Origin: Blakeslea trispora
Taxonomy: Eukaryota; Mucoromycota; Mucoromycetes; Mucorales; Choanephoraceae
Length of the DNA: 64,000 bases
Direction of reading: 5' to 3'
Assembly (NCBI GenBank): GCA_025331445.1
Contig: JAIWNE010000072.1
Coordinates: 1 to 64,000 of the forward strand
Below the pieces are notes generated by a model. The model had not been told where the DNA came from and searched no databases. It saw nothing but the letters and a program-made list of their open reading frames with translations. This document shows positions 11,430-22,963 of this stretch, one piece after another (position 1 is the first letter of the stretch; the number at the start of each line of letters is the position of its first letter). The position numbers were made by a program, and so were the translations under genes.

Positions 11430-12159
11430 CACCACGGCGTATAGGAGTTTTAAAAACATTCGAGTGAGCTTTTTCTGATTGAGGTCAATATTCAGCTTTT
11501 ATAGACATGGCTGAATTGGCTTTTGAAATGATTAAAGTAATGGATTTTTTTGTTGAAATGTAATGTGGAGACATAAGGGAGGTTATTTTTTTTAATTTGA
11601 AGCTGATCTGAAGAGATGAGTTGATATCGGTTTTTTTTACATGTCAAAGGCCATAAAATAAATAAAAAGCTTAAGAAAAATAATCTGTGATAAAGAGATT
11701 TGGCTTAAAAGGGAAAAAAAATAGCAATGAAAATGAAGAGATAATTAAATGGGGGATCGTTTTCAGATTTCATGCAAAAGAAATGTACAAAAAGGGTAAA
11801 TGGGGGGATAGGCCAAGTGAGGTGAAACAATCTGTGTAAAAAAATAGAGAGTATGTATGCAAATTCAATCTAAAGGTAAAGAAGAGGTATTTGGAAAGTA
11901 ATCCTAAAGTAAAGTCAGATAAATGACGAAATAAAGATAGTAGGCTGAAAGAGAAGAAAAATAAGCATAAGCCATTTAATTATAAAGCCAAAGGCTAAAG
12001 AGCCATTTTTTAATTTTTTGTGTAATCATAACAAGGTGTAGAAAGCTAAAGAAGTGTAAAAAAGTGTAAAAAATAAAATAGCAAGGTTTAGAGAAGGTGT
12101 TTGTTATTCATACTTTTAAATTCTAAGATGGTAGTACAAGAAATTTACGATCATGACTA

Positions 12160-12242
12160 AATGTCGATCTTGAGATCTCTCATTACTATCACCAAAGCAA
12201 CATGAGCACATGGAGAAGGACTCGTTGTTGCTGTAAGTGTCT
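12160..12242. other. 83-bp block conserved between otherwise diverged repeats
   Basis: This block is identical in unit 2 and differs at only one position from the diverged third repeat at 35291-35373, although the sequence on both sides in that repeat differs heavily by substitutions and indels. On the plus strand it can be read LNVDLEISHYYHQSNMSTWR and ends just at a GTAAGT donor-like site, so it may be a fossil exon; a regulatory element is the alternative. An upstream acceptor is not obvious. Confidence 0.45.
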
Positions 12243-12852
12243 TTAAGTCAAGTAATGACTGGCAAAATGAATAACAGACATTCCAACAGTTAGGTAAAAT
12301 AAAAAACAGCACTTTACTTTGTATAAAGTGAGGTGGTATAGTTTGGGCTGATTCAAATAGCATTGTATGAGGGTAAGCAGTGCTTAGAAAAGCTGAAAAA
12401 GATAGATGCTGGTGTAAGATTATGAGCAACAACTTAAAGAAAAGTTTAGAAAGGAGAAAAGAAACAAATGCTACTTTGAAGCAAGTGAAAAGGAAAGAAT
12501 GAAAAGTAATGATAATTCCTACCAAATCGCTATTTTCATCTTCAGCTAATGACTATCACTAAATAAGGATGAAATGTTTTATAATCTCTTTTAAGAACTG
12601 TGAGTTTTGAACATTGGAAGTCAACTTTGAGACTAGGCAAATTAACAGTATAGACAAACAACTTCAATTACTCTAAATTAGGTATTGGACTAGATGGCGA
12701 AATAGAATGCCTGGTTGAGAAGTCATGAAAGAGGAACAGAAGGATCAATTGTAGGCTTTAGAAGAGAATCCCTTCACTTGTTTTATAAAGACATTTGGTT
12801 GTTGTACATATCCATCGTAAGAAATATCATCAACAGATTTCAATACTTATTG

Positions 12853-13104
12853 TCAATGCTGGCAACAATCCAAGATTCGCTTTTCAGATAGATCCATCAC
12901 AATATGTCTTTGTTTTCCAGATGGTAAAAAAACAGTCCAACTAGTTGTAATGCAGTCCTCCTCATAGATGCTTACCTTCAAAAACATGATACCCTTTAAA
13001 GAACCTTTGATCATCCAAAGTGCTTTTGATATGTAACTTGAATTGAGTCTTTCACCGGAAATGATGTTGACAATGATGGCATGTTTCTTTAGAAATACTG
13101 TCAA
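12853..13104 (-). pseudogene. Possible coding remnant, unknown
   Basis: An 83-codon minus-strand frame reads as a mixed-composition peptide (for example YEEDCITTSWTVFLPSGKQ, ending KRILDCCQH), unlike the low-complexity frames around it. The end resembles the run-up to a SWIM-type zinc-binding segment in MULE transposases, but the motif is incomplete. It is repeated at 24388-24639 simply because of the tandem duplication. No partner exon was convincingly joined. Confidence 0.25.
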
Positions 13105-13480
13105 CTTTTACTAATAACTTTGCCTCTTAATTCCATTTTGTCATTCATAGGATTGATCTCTAGTAAATCAGATGTAAATTCGGCTAAGTATTGTTATTTG
13201 GAGAGTGAAAGTAGTCTCTTCAATGAGTTGAAGGAATAAAAGACTGTTACCATAAGTTGAAGGTGCAATCCGGATGTTTAGGTTGATCCAATCAGAAATG
13301 ATGATGACTCCATACTATCTTTAAAGGTTTATATGTGTGTCAGGTAATCAATTGTAGAAATTGAACAATATCTTACTCTGCTTTAAAAATCCATTGGGCG
13401 TCATCATAGAATAATCATTCAACTGTGTGATTAATACAATATCTATTATCATAAAATATTAGATTATAAAGCCATATATA

Positions 13481-14821
13481 CAGTCATACACAAAAAAGAT
13501 GCATTGGGCAGAAATTTTGATTAAATTTTTGTACATTCTTTATCTACTTTTCCTCATAAAACTCAACATGCCTCTTAACAACCCAAAACTTCAAGCTCTA
13601 AACCAGTTAGCGAAGATCGCAAGCCTAATAAAAATCTTGATTTAAAGATATTGTGGGGCATTTATTGGCTTAAGGAAGCAAATTTCTCTTATGCCAAGAT
13701 AGGTGACATGGTTGGTGTAGCTAGCACCAGTGTTCAAGAGTTGTAAACAGAATCAAGGACACTGGGTCACCAATGCAAAACAAATCACCTGGACGACCCA
13801 AAGTCTTATCCGAAAGAGATTTGAACCATCTTGAGTTGATTGTAAGACGATATCCTTTTGCTTCTTACAACCAAATAATTTCCGGAGCTCAAGTTGATTC
13901 AGGTCAACATTCACAGAAACACTCTCATAAGCTACCTGAAAGATATGGGTTTTGCATCGTACTTCGCAACTCATAAGCCAAAGCTGTCTAAAGCAAACAG
14001 GCTTAAACGACTTCGATGGGCCAAAGAAAGGGTCAATTGGCCATTAGAGAGTTGGAGACGTGTTGTGTGGTCCGATGAGTCACGGTTCACTGTGGAAGGT
14101 TATCGTGGAGGAGCCAGAGTGCTCCGAAAGCTCGGTGAAAGGTACCAAGAGCAACATATTATGCCTACAACAAAGTGGGGCAAAGGAAGTGTAATGATTT
14201 GGGGCTGTTTTTGGGCTGGCGGTTTCGGGCCTTTAGTCATATGCGATAGCTCTGTAAATCAGGATGTTTATGTCAACATCCTTGCTAGGAACCTCCTGCC
14301 ATGGTTATTTGAGCTGAGCGAGAAGGAGGATCAGCACTTTATTTTGCAAGAAGACGGCGCTACATGCCATACAGGTACGTATGCAACGTGGTGGAAAGAC
14401 ACACATCAAATCCATCGATTTGATTTCTGGCCACTACAAAGTCCTGATCTCAACCCAATTGAGCATATCTGGAGCTCATTGGATAAGCTCATCGAAGAAA
14501 GAGTTCAGACGTAACAATGCTGAGCAATTGGGGTCGGCTCTGAAAGAAGCTTGGGGGCAGATCAGCGTTGACCTTGCAACACGTTTGGTCGAAAGCATGA
14601 AGGATCGCTGTCAGGCAGTTATCGATGCCAATGGTGGTCCAACCAAGTATTAAAAAAAATTTTTTGTCTTAATTCTTTAACCCTATGACTTGAGCTACAT
14701 TTCTGTTGAATTTGAGAAAACAAGAGCCCTTCTTGGGCTTACTATGTTTATTGCATGATACAGTATGCTTCTCGGCATTTCAAAAAATTATATCCCAACG
14801 CATCTTTTTTGTGTGTGACTG
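13481..14821 (+). mobile_element. Tc1/mariner element, tandem copy 1
   Basis: Terminal inverted repeats begin CAGTCATACACAAAAAAGAT at the left and mirror this at the right end (14788-14821), with TA on both sides (13479-13480 and 14822-14823). Length is 1,341 bp. It equals the element at 25016-26359 except for single-base differences. Confidence 0.88.
13568..14653 (+). pseudogene. Tc1/mariner transposase, frameshifted copy
   Basis: Compared with the intact copy at 25103-26191, this gene has one-base indels near 13583, 13737, 13884, 14501 and 14513 that split it into several open pieces; the longest, 13894-14514, covers the catalytic core (WSDESRF, QEDGATCHT, SPDLNPIEHIW). Four of these five changes are single-base deletions in homopolymers, as expected of sequencing error, so the gene may in truth be whole. 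Function as for the intact copy. Confidence 0.8.
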
Positions 14822-17769
14822 TAATACCATCGAGTTGCTTACCTTTGCTTTATATTAAACGCGATTAAAAGAAGTCTCATGTTAGTGTAATCATCTCCAT
14901 CACTGATAATTCGGAAGATAGTGTAATTATTGATCTTTTTCAAGTGATTTAGTTATGGTGTGTTTAAAAGACGCAGTGTCTGCGTTGTGATGGTAGGATG
15001 AGTGACTGTATCATAAAGACTTGAGCTGCCCAAATTGATTGTGAACAAACCTAAAAATAAACCTCCTTCTAGACAGATAAAAGAATGGATAAGTTATCGA
15101 TTATGTAGCATGGCCTGAATGATACACCTTAACTCGGAAAGGAAATACTCTGAAGAATCAGGAAAATAAAGGGTGTAGCAATTAATAGGGTGAAGGAAAA
15201 AAAAGTAGAGGAAAAAAAGCCCAAAAAAAATAAAGAAAAGAAAGAGATGAAAAAAAAGAGAGAGTATGTCACCCCCATAAATAACACGATATTTTGGGGG
15301 TCAATTTACTTTTAAAGTATGTAAGCTATCTTAATATAGGTGACGAGAGAAAAGATCTGGAACCATCTAAGAGACTGGCCAATCAGATCATTGAATTTCC
15401 CATAATAAAAAAAAAGGTAAATGTTGACGATTTGGTTTATATCCTCTCTTTGCATTATATGCTTCAACCAAGAATAAAATAGTGTCTATCATAGTGATGA
15501 ATTCATTATCCAGCTAAAAGAATGAGATAAATCAAAAAGTTATTTACAGTAGAGATAGGAAAAAAAAGACATTATCATTAAAATTTACAAAGACTTTACT
15601 TCATGATGGATGGATTTCATATGTTTTGACTTGCATTTGCATATTAGAACTCACTGGGACAATATTAGCTTGTAAAAAGTATATACTTGAAAAAAAGAGA
15701 AACCGCTCATAAGTAGAAAAGAAACAGATTTCCTTATACCTCATCACAAAAAGGTTTGAATTGAATCGATATATAGCTAGTATTTCGAGTATCAATACAT
15801 ATTAACATGATGAAAGATCTCAATACAACATAGGGCCATTTCTTGTCACCAAGAAGCCCTCTTCTTTACCAATACCTTCCAACTATAAATATAGTATTGT
15901 GTCTTGCAATTGCATCAATCCCGTTTGCTTTATAACTTGTTGCAAGATCATATTTCATGCCAGTGATGATTGCCATTTGCAGTCCAGAAAGCATGTAAAT
16001 GTTGTTCGTTGTGTCCGGTAATCATACATACTGACAGTCTCTTTGAAACAGAATTGTATGAAGTGGCACCAATATCCAATCTAATGATGATACATGTTGA
16101 TGTTAATGAAATCAAAATGCTGAAGCTCATATACTGTGAAAAGTCCGGTATACTCTCTGTTGATATAAGAACAATCGAAAGTAATGATTTCCATAGCAAC
16201 CCGTCGTGAAGAGGATGATTTAACTGATGTATACATATAACAATAAAGTGAAAGCAACTTTTCATAACACAATGAAAAAGAGGAAACGATAACTGTCTTA
16301 TAAGATAAAGCTTTCAGCGACAGTATTACTTTCTACGTATGGAGATGTCAACATACCCTGATTAGCAGAGTACTCAGGCCTATTTATACCAGTTCAATAT
16401 AAGCTAACCGTCTATAAGAAATCCAAATGAGATGCATCATGTGTATTAAAGTATATGATGAGTGGGTTTCAAGTGATAATATGCGATTCATGATTTACAA
16501 ATTTCTTGCATTTAAATTGTATAGTCTACTATTGAATCATCATGATAAATACTGTAACTTTATGTAAGCCTTTCAGTTAACTAGATATCAATAATCATTC
16601 TCATTTGTTGTTGATTTGTTTGATTTACCAGTAATGAATGATCTGATTTTTTTATAATCATTGGCAACTGATTCTTAACTCTACTTTTCCTATAAGTTGT
16701 TATAATCATACTAGTTAAATATCCAAATGTTATGTTACATGTTATACTTTACATCTACCTGTACATCATCTAATCGATATATCTTTCGTGATCTTTGAAT
16801 TGCGTTAGGAAATGCTCTGTAAAAAAACAAATTCTTTTAGTCATTTTTAAAGAAAAAGCGTATGAAACTCTGTAGACTGAATAGGCGAAAAAGAAGTGGG
16901 GTGAAAAGATGATTTTAGCACGTTGAAGGGTGTTAAAGCTCTGATCCAGACTTCAGATACAATCTAAATCATGAAAAAAAGCATAGCTATAGGTAAAAAA
17001 TTGACTCTTATGAGTACTTGTTAGCTTTCTTACTACTCATCTGTGTGCATGTCGACATCTCAGACTTACATGAGCATGTTAGATGGAAGGCCATCTCGGA
17101 AAAGGTTGAAGAAATAAGAGAAAATAAATAAAAAGCGTGTACGGCTACCCTAGGGAGCGGTTATTCAAATGATAAAAGTTGGAATACTTGAATGTGATTG
17201 GCCAATTTCCTAAAGATATCAATAAAAAAGGTAAGCCATTAAATTAAAGAGATGAGCATTAGATGATAAACTGCTATGCTTTAGGTGGTATAATAGAATC
17301 AAGAGTTAAACGATATAAATTGGTCAAAAAAATACCATGATCAATAGGTAAGTTGTTTTTGTGTTATTATAGAAGATTAGATATTTTCTTCAAATCATGA
17401 TTGCATTTAAAAGAAGTCTGAAATCATAGTTCAACATGCACTAAGGAGATATTTTGTGCCAACCACCCTACACATTATGTATTTAGTTGAAAGAAAATCA
17501 AGAGAAAAAAAGATATAGAAAAAATGTAGCGAAAAAAAAACTATGTAGAAAAAGAAGAAAAGGAGCGAACAAAAAAAAGGAAAGATCAGAAAGGACAAGA
17601 AAGAGAAGAGAGAAAAAGAAAAGTGAAAAAACGAAAAAGAAGCAAAGAACAGGAAAAACGAAAGAAACAAAAGACCAAAGGAAGCCAAATCAGAATCAGC
17701 TCAGTTATCCAAATGTTTAACGGTAAGTATTAAACAAAAAAAATCCAAGCATAAAAAGCTTTCTATAGG
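14822..17769. other. AT-rich spacer in unit 1, no supportable gene
   Basis: Short frames here change between the two tandem copies because of single-base deletions and carry no recognisable domain. A strongly A/G-rich stretch at about 17,480-17,690 produces lysine/arginine-rich (plus) and phenylalanine/serine-rich (minus) frames that I regard as composition artefacts. The counterpart in unit 2 is 26360-29355. Confidence 0.55.
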
Positions 17770-18634
17770 CTATCTTCTTTTGGGAGATTGGCTTGTGCTG
17801 GCTTCATTTCATAGCTCATCGTGCTATTGGACGAACCATCAGCATTGGGAATTTCGTCAAAATCAATTGAAGATGCTGCCTGTCGGATATCCTAAGGTGA
17901 TGTCAATAAAAATGATTTTGAGGATGTTATCAACTTATTCTCTTTCTTCTGGCTGTCTCTTGGAATGATAAAAATGTTTCAACATCTCTTCCTCCAGCCA
18001 TGAGTTAATGCAAAGATTGGAAGGAATATTTTTGGTTTTGTACAATGACCGGAGGAACTGGTGAGTCTTTTTCTTTTGAACATTGGGAAGATTTCGGTAG
18101 GCTATAGCTGGCCAGTTCACATCACTCAAATCCAGATCTTTGGTCATCATGTCCACGGCTACAGGCCCTAACGAAACAATCATCTCCTTGTACGAGTTTA
18201 GCTTGGCTAATTTGGCTTCAACAACTCTGTTATTATTGTCAGAGTTGACCACAACAGCATCCTTGAGCCAGCTTTTTGTAAAGTGCTTAACTCTCTGATC
18301 AAACACTGGCTTGTCGCTGTCCAATTGGGATGGTAATGGACACTGGATAGTTGGAGCAGTGAGGACTTCATCCTTATCTTGATATATGGAAAAGCTGCTT
18401 TGATTCACTTTTAATTTTTATCAAATAGGTTAAAGAAAGGATATTTTGTTACATCACGTAGTTTAATCTACCGTTGCAGAAACTTCGTCCAGTATTATTG
18501 CTTGCAACCATCATTTCTTTCATTTCTGTCAATTGTTGTATGACAGAAGCTAGCTCATTTTTCAGCTGAATTACATTGTCTGAGGTTTGACGGCAGAACT
18601 CAAGGATAGCGCTGATTTCTCGGTTTGAAGGCAT
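17770..18634 (-). CDS. Coiled-coil protein gene beside the MULE, copy 1
   Basis: Exon 1 starts at the ATG at 18634 (MPSNREISAILEFCRQ) and encodes a heptad-rich helix; a short intron leads to exon 2 (18408 downward) with LDSDKPVFDQRVKHFTKSWL and NWPAIAYRNLPNVQKKKTHQ; a final exon ends at the TAG at 17770. The join to the last exon needs a frame adjustment, and one base is missing relative to copy 2 near 17811. The start codon is 160 bp from the left end of the MULE and divergent from its gene, but it lies outside the MULE inverted repeat, so it is not clearly part of that element. Function is not recognised; DNA-associated or oligomerising protein is a guess. Confidence 0.5.
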
Positions 18635-18793
18635 AATAATAAAGGGAAGCTTGTATAGGTAAAGTTAGATAACATAAAGAAAATATGCTCTCAAAACGTT
18701 TTTTGTTTAAATAAACGCAAGTATCCTTATGTTAGAAATATAAATGTTATTTTCTTCTATTCTTTAGGATATGTGTCAATAAATAATAGCGTT

Positions 18794-21700
18794 ATAAATT
18801 TAGAATAAAGTTCCCCGCGCTAACATTCCGCGCTAACATTTTTGCCTTTCGATGACGTAGCTACATATTAGCCAATGAAATAGCGGAAATTCGAAGCCTG
18901 AAAAAGAATGTTAGCGCGTGTTATTAAACTTTTTTTTTCGCTTCAAAAAAAACTTTTCCTTCTACTTTTTTTATAAAATGAACTCTCAAGCTACCTTTAA
19001 CAACTCTCAACTCATCGCTGCTAACTCTCAAGTTAGACAAGCTGACGAATCTTTTGATTGGGATAGCTGCGATAGCGAAGACTACTTGTCTTCTAGTGAG
19101 GAAGTCATTGTTAAGCAAAATAAACCCAACTTCGACGAGTCTTCTCGCGACATGAATGAGGAGTTGCGCAAGGCATTTTTTGTAGGTGCCAAGTTTAAGA
19201 GCATGGAAGAGCTGAGGGAAAAAGCTCAGGAGATTAGCAAGCAGTTTAACTGCCCCATCTTTACTGGCAAAAGCGCCAAAGACCGCTTCATCACTTTGCA
19301 ATGTAGACATGGTGCGTTTACAAAAAAGCCATGAAGCCTGAAGTCGAAGAAGAAAAAGACGAGGCTGAAAAAGATGCCAACAGTAAGATGTTATCAAAAA
19401 AGTATAGCGAAATTAGCAGAGAACTGAAATTTGAACGGGAAACACTCTACTTGCTAAACAAAGAGCACCAGGGTTCACAAGACTGGCAGAAAGGAATGTC
19501 CTTTGCGTATCTACGCCAGTAAGGTACGTGATGTTGAAAATCCTTGGAGGTTCGACAAGCCACTATCGAGCATAACCATGCTCTGAACAACGACTTGTCG
19601 ACCTATGCTGTTTACAGAAAGCTCGCTCCCGAAGACTTTGAGTTTGCCTGCAGCATGATGAGAAAAGGAGAGACACCTAATGTTGTCTTGAAGGTAAGCC
19701 GAATAGTTATTTATGTCTATCTTTTAGTGCGATCCGCTGTCGTTACAATGATACCATTTTTGATGATGTGTTTGAGATACGAATAATCGGTTGGTAAAAT
19801 GTCTAATGCATACAAAAATAAAGAGCAAAGATAAACTATCGTTGTTAAAGTCAACGACTATAGCATCGTATTTATACATTAATTTGTCTTGTTTGAGTTG
19901 TATGAGACCAATGCTTTCCTCTAAATTGTTAAGACAAATACACAGTCTAGTTAAATACTAAAATTAATGTATTTGTAACCTTCATAGATGCTAGTTGAGA
20001 GGGAATGTGATAATGGCATCACCGTTAGCGACTTGCATAACATTCAGCAACGCTTCTGTCGTGACATGTTCGCTGACATGCCAGAGTTTATCTCCAACTT
20101 GGAGCATACTGGTCACCAAGTCCGTGTCAAGACAGACAGCGAAAACAAAGTAGTCGCAGTCTTCTTCATGCACAGACATGGCAGAGAAGAATTGCTTCGC
20201 TTGTACGAAAGTGTAGTAGTTGATGCTACCTACAAAACCAACAGCCATCGCATGGTATTGTTGAACTTTGTAGTAGCTGGTACAGTCGCTTCTGAGACCA
20301 GAACAAAACAGCTTGCAACCATTCATGTTGCTGGCTGTTGGATGCGAAATGAGACTGCTGAGTCATATGAGTGGGCAATGCGCCAATTGAGGTCAATCAC
20401 TTGGCCTCTCGAAACAAGTTCTCATCGCTTGCCAAACAACTTTGTCACTGACAAAGACCAAGTTTTGATGAACGCCATTAAGACTGTGTTTCCTGAGTCG
20501 AAGCACATTCTTTGCTATGTACACATTGTACATAATTTTATGAAGAGGCTGATAAAGAACATGACCAAAGAAGCAAAGCATGGTATATTGATGTGACGAT
20601 TAAACGAAATCACCACTGTTACTGATAGAGCTTCAAAACTTGTTTCACACAGACAATGCAGCTCGTTACAAGTTGGAGAAGCAATTTCGGTCAATAATCC
20701 ACCAAATTGCTTACAAGACCAACAGCATGCAAGAGCTGAAAAGCATGAAGTTGGAGTACGATGCCTTTGTGTCTCAAGATGGTCTTTGCAAAGACAAAGG
20801 CAAAGATATGATTGAATATCTGACCAGGTAAAACAAACACAGAACAGAATGTTATGTTGCTATTACAGGTTTGACTTTTTTTTGTATTACGAACAGTATG
20901 ATGGCTTTTCGCAAGCATTGGGTCGGTTGTTATGTGAACAATTATGTTCATATGGGCAACCGTACCTCCAACCGTGTCGAAAGCACCCACAGTGGCATAA
21001 AACGACACAACAAAACGTTGTCCGGATCATTGGATTTAGTCACCAAGAAGATCCGCAATTGGGTTGAAAGTCGTGTAAGTTCTATATGGCTACTAGTGCT
21101 AATTGTGAGTGAGCATTAAATCTATGAATGTAGGAAGCGTATCGCAACCGACAAACAATTCGTGAGTCGCTTTTTGAGACTGTGTTGAAAGATGATGTCA
21201 GCCAAGAAGTAAAGGACAAGATGCAGAGCTTGAGAGGACGGATAACCAGCTACGCCTTCGACCGTATCCGCTTTGAAGTAACAATTCGTTAGCTAGCAAA
21301 ACGGATCCTGATCATGTCTCGCATGTTGATCCTGTGACCAGTAGATGCTTGTGCGTCATGCGTAGGGCTTTTCGTCTGCCATGCAGACATAAATTGGAAG
21401 CATATGAGGGACCAATTCCTTTGTCAGCAGTCAACCAACGCTGGCATATTATTTACCATAACGGTCGAGGTAAAATTCCATACAAGTATTAAACAGCATC
21501 TCATTTCTAACATTTCATAGTCACAACAATTGCTGATCGTGTTGCTGAAAGCGACAGCCAACAACTACCCGAGCAACAGCATCCGGAAGTTAGATATGTT
21601 CAAGCACAACTTCAGTTGCTTGACAATCTAACCAGGAAATTGCAAACCAAGCAAGAAACTGCCTGTCTTGGAGATAAGTTGAAGGCGCTCGTAGAAGAAT

Positions 21701-22729
21701 TTGCTGACAATCGTCAGATCGAGAGTATTCTTCTTCCTCCTGTACTCTGTACAACCAAGGGGAGACCAAAGAATACAACAAGAGAAAAAATCGCTCTTGA
21801 GAGAGAATTGGACAAGATTGTCCAAAAAAAGAAAGAGGAAGCAAAGGTTAAAGCAGCAGAAAAGACAAGAGAAGTCAAGCTGCCCAAAGGTAACTAACTG
21901 CGATCTATGAAACAAACTTGGGACTGAATCATTCATCTTAGCTCAACTTGGTGTTCCTTTGTTCAAGGGGCTCTCAAAGAGCCAGGTAACTGGGTATTTC
22001 AACCCTAAGCCTGACGGCAACTGTGGCTACAGAGCTCTCTCTTATGACATAAACAATGATGAAGACCAGTTTGCGATGATCAAAAGCGAGATGCTTTCAT
22101 TCCTAAGACAAAAAGAGTCATTCTACAAGTCTGTGTTTGGAAGCTCTCCAGATCCTAGCCATATCCTTTCTGGTACCTTCGAAAGCATTGAAGAAAAATT
22201 GGCGAGTGAAGCTAATTCCATTTCAATGGATTATTGGTTTCAGTTTCCTAAAATGGTTCAGATTGCTGCTGATACATTCAGTAGAGCCATTGCATGTTAC
22301 ACGCCGGATAATCAAAGCACTACATTCGTTCCTTACTTCTCCTCTCCTTCAACCACCCTTCCGATCCTTTTACAGCTGCACAATAGCCACTTTTATATTA
22401 TTGAAATTAAGCCAAAATCAAGACCAAGATGGCCACGTACTTTTATCGGCCATTCTTTCAACTGTAAAAGATTCTCCTTGATAGACTATACCCTTATGTA
22501 TGAATAAAAATTTATGATTCTATGCCTCAATTTACATATGAAGGATTATTCGCATGAATTTTTTTTTTTGATTTTCAATGAATATTTGCATGAATTTCAC
22601 TGACGCGCTAACCTTCTTTTTCGGACTTCGAATTTCCGCTATTTTCATTGGCTAATATGTAGCTACGTCACTGAAGGGCCAAAATGTTAGCGCGGAATGT
22701 TAGCGCGGGGAACTTTATTCTAAATTTAT
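18794..22729 (+). mobile_element. Mutator-like element (MULE) with OTU domain, copy 1
   Basis: The ends are inverted repeats of about 120 bp. The outer part is ATAAATTTAGAATAAAGTTC, followed by a tandem pair of CGCGCTAACATT/CCGCGCTAACATT and, deeper inside, a shared segment around ATTAGCCAATGAAA. A single long plus-strand transposase gene fills the element. Long inverted repeats and this transposase type are typical of MULEs. I could not see a clean 8-9 bp target duplication, so the exact outer limits are uncertain by several bases. Confidence 0.85.
18978..22507 (+). pseudogene. MULE transposase fused to OTU-type protease domain, copy 1
   Basis: Exons (copy 1): from 18978, then the FAR1-like part to 19693, 19988-20582, 20653-20827, 20897-21074, 21134-21469, 21521-21889 and 21942-22507. 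Order of parts: acidic N-terminus, FAR1/WRKY-GCM1-like DNA-binding segment ending in HNHAL, MULE core (VVVDATYKTNSHRM, VTDKDQVL, CYVHIVHNF), GNRTSNRVEST with the likely catalytic Glu, a SWIM finger (CLCVM..LPCRH), KGRPKNTT, then an OTU domain with DGNCGYRALS and a later LHNSHFYI. Copy 1 has extra one-base deletions in the first exons. Both copies share a one-base frame break near 21284, before the SWIM finger, and an unresolved 5' frame, so the gene may be dead or mis-sequenced. Confidence 0.82.
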
Positions 22730-22963
22730 GTGATGATGCATCTGACTACGAAAAGGGGTCATTTACTCTTGAATGCGCTCTCCCATTCAGAGTATATCTT
22801 TGTCAGTGCTTACATTTTTTTTGGATAGGGGTAAACCGATAGCTTAGCTTGCATGTAATAGCAAATAGACTCTATAAATAGATGATTCATAAATATAGAA
22901 TTATTGGTAGGCATATCAACTTAGCAATAATGAAACGAAAGCATCTTAATACATTCAGTTGTA
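22730..22963. other. Spacer between MULE and unit 2
   Basis: 234 bp without gene; the same sequence follows the MULE in unit 2 (34325-34558) and both run into the CACCACG boundary of the next repeat. Confidence 0.7.

Larger units (their letters stand above)
11430..22963. repeat. Tandem duplication, unit 1 (11.53 kb)
   Basis: This block is repeated at 22964-34558. Both begin at a shared CACCACG boundary and carry the same contents in order: Tc1/mariner element, minus-strand coiled-coil gene, MULE-OTU. Unit 1 is 61 bp shorter. The offset between copies is 11,534-11,535 up to the Tc1 element and a constant 11,595 from about 19,988 on, so nearly all the loss is single-base deletions spread over 13.5-20.0 kb. 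The flanking parts are practically identical. The duplication is therefore recent, and the scattered deletions look more like uncorrected read errors than decay. Confidence 0.9.

Noticed and set aside
12157..12525. 122-codon minus frame present in both tandem copies
   Set aside because: Its conservation is due to the recent duplication; outside the 83-bp block it is not preserved in the diverged third repeat.
15948..16272. Frames of 79-105 codons on both strands
   Set aside because: Disrupted differently in the second tandem copy, no splice context and no domain.
17431..17720. Lysine/arginine-rich plus frame and phenylalanine-rich minus frame (also at 29062-29400)
   Set aside because: Both arise from an A/G-rich tract; frames differ between the tandem copies by single bases.
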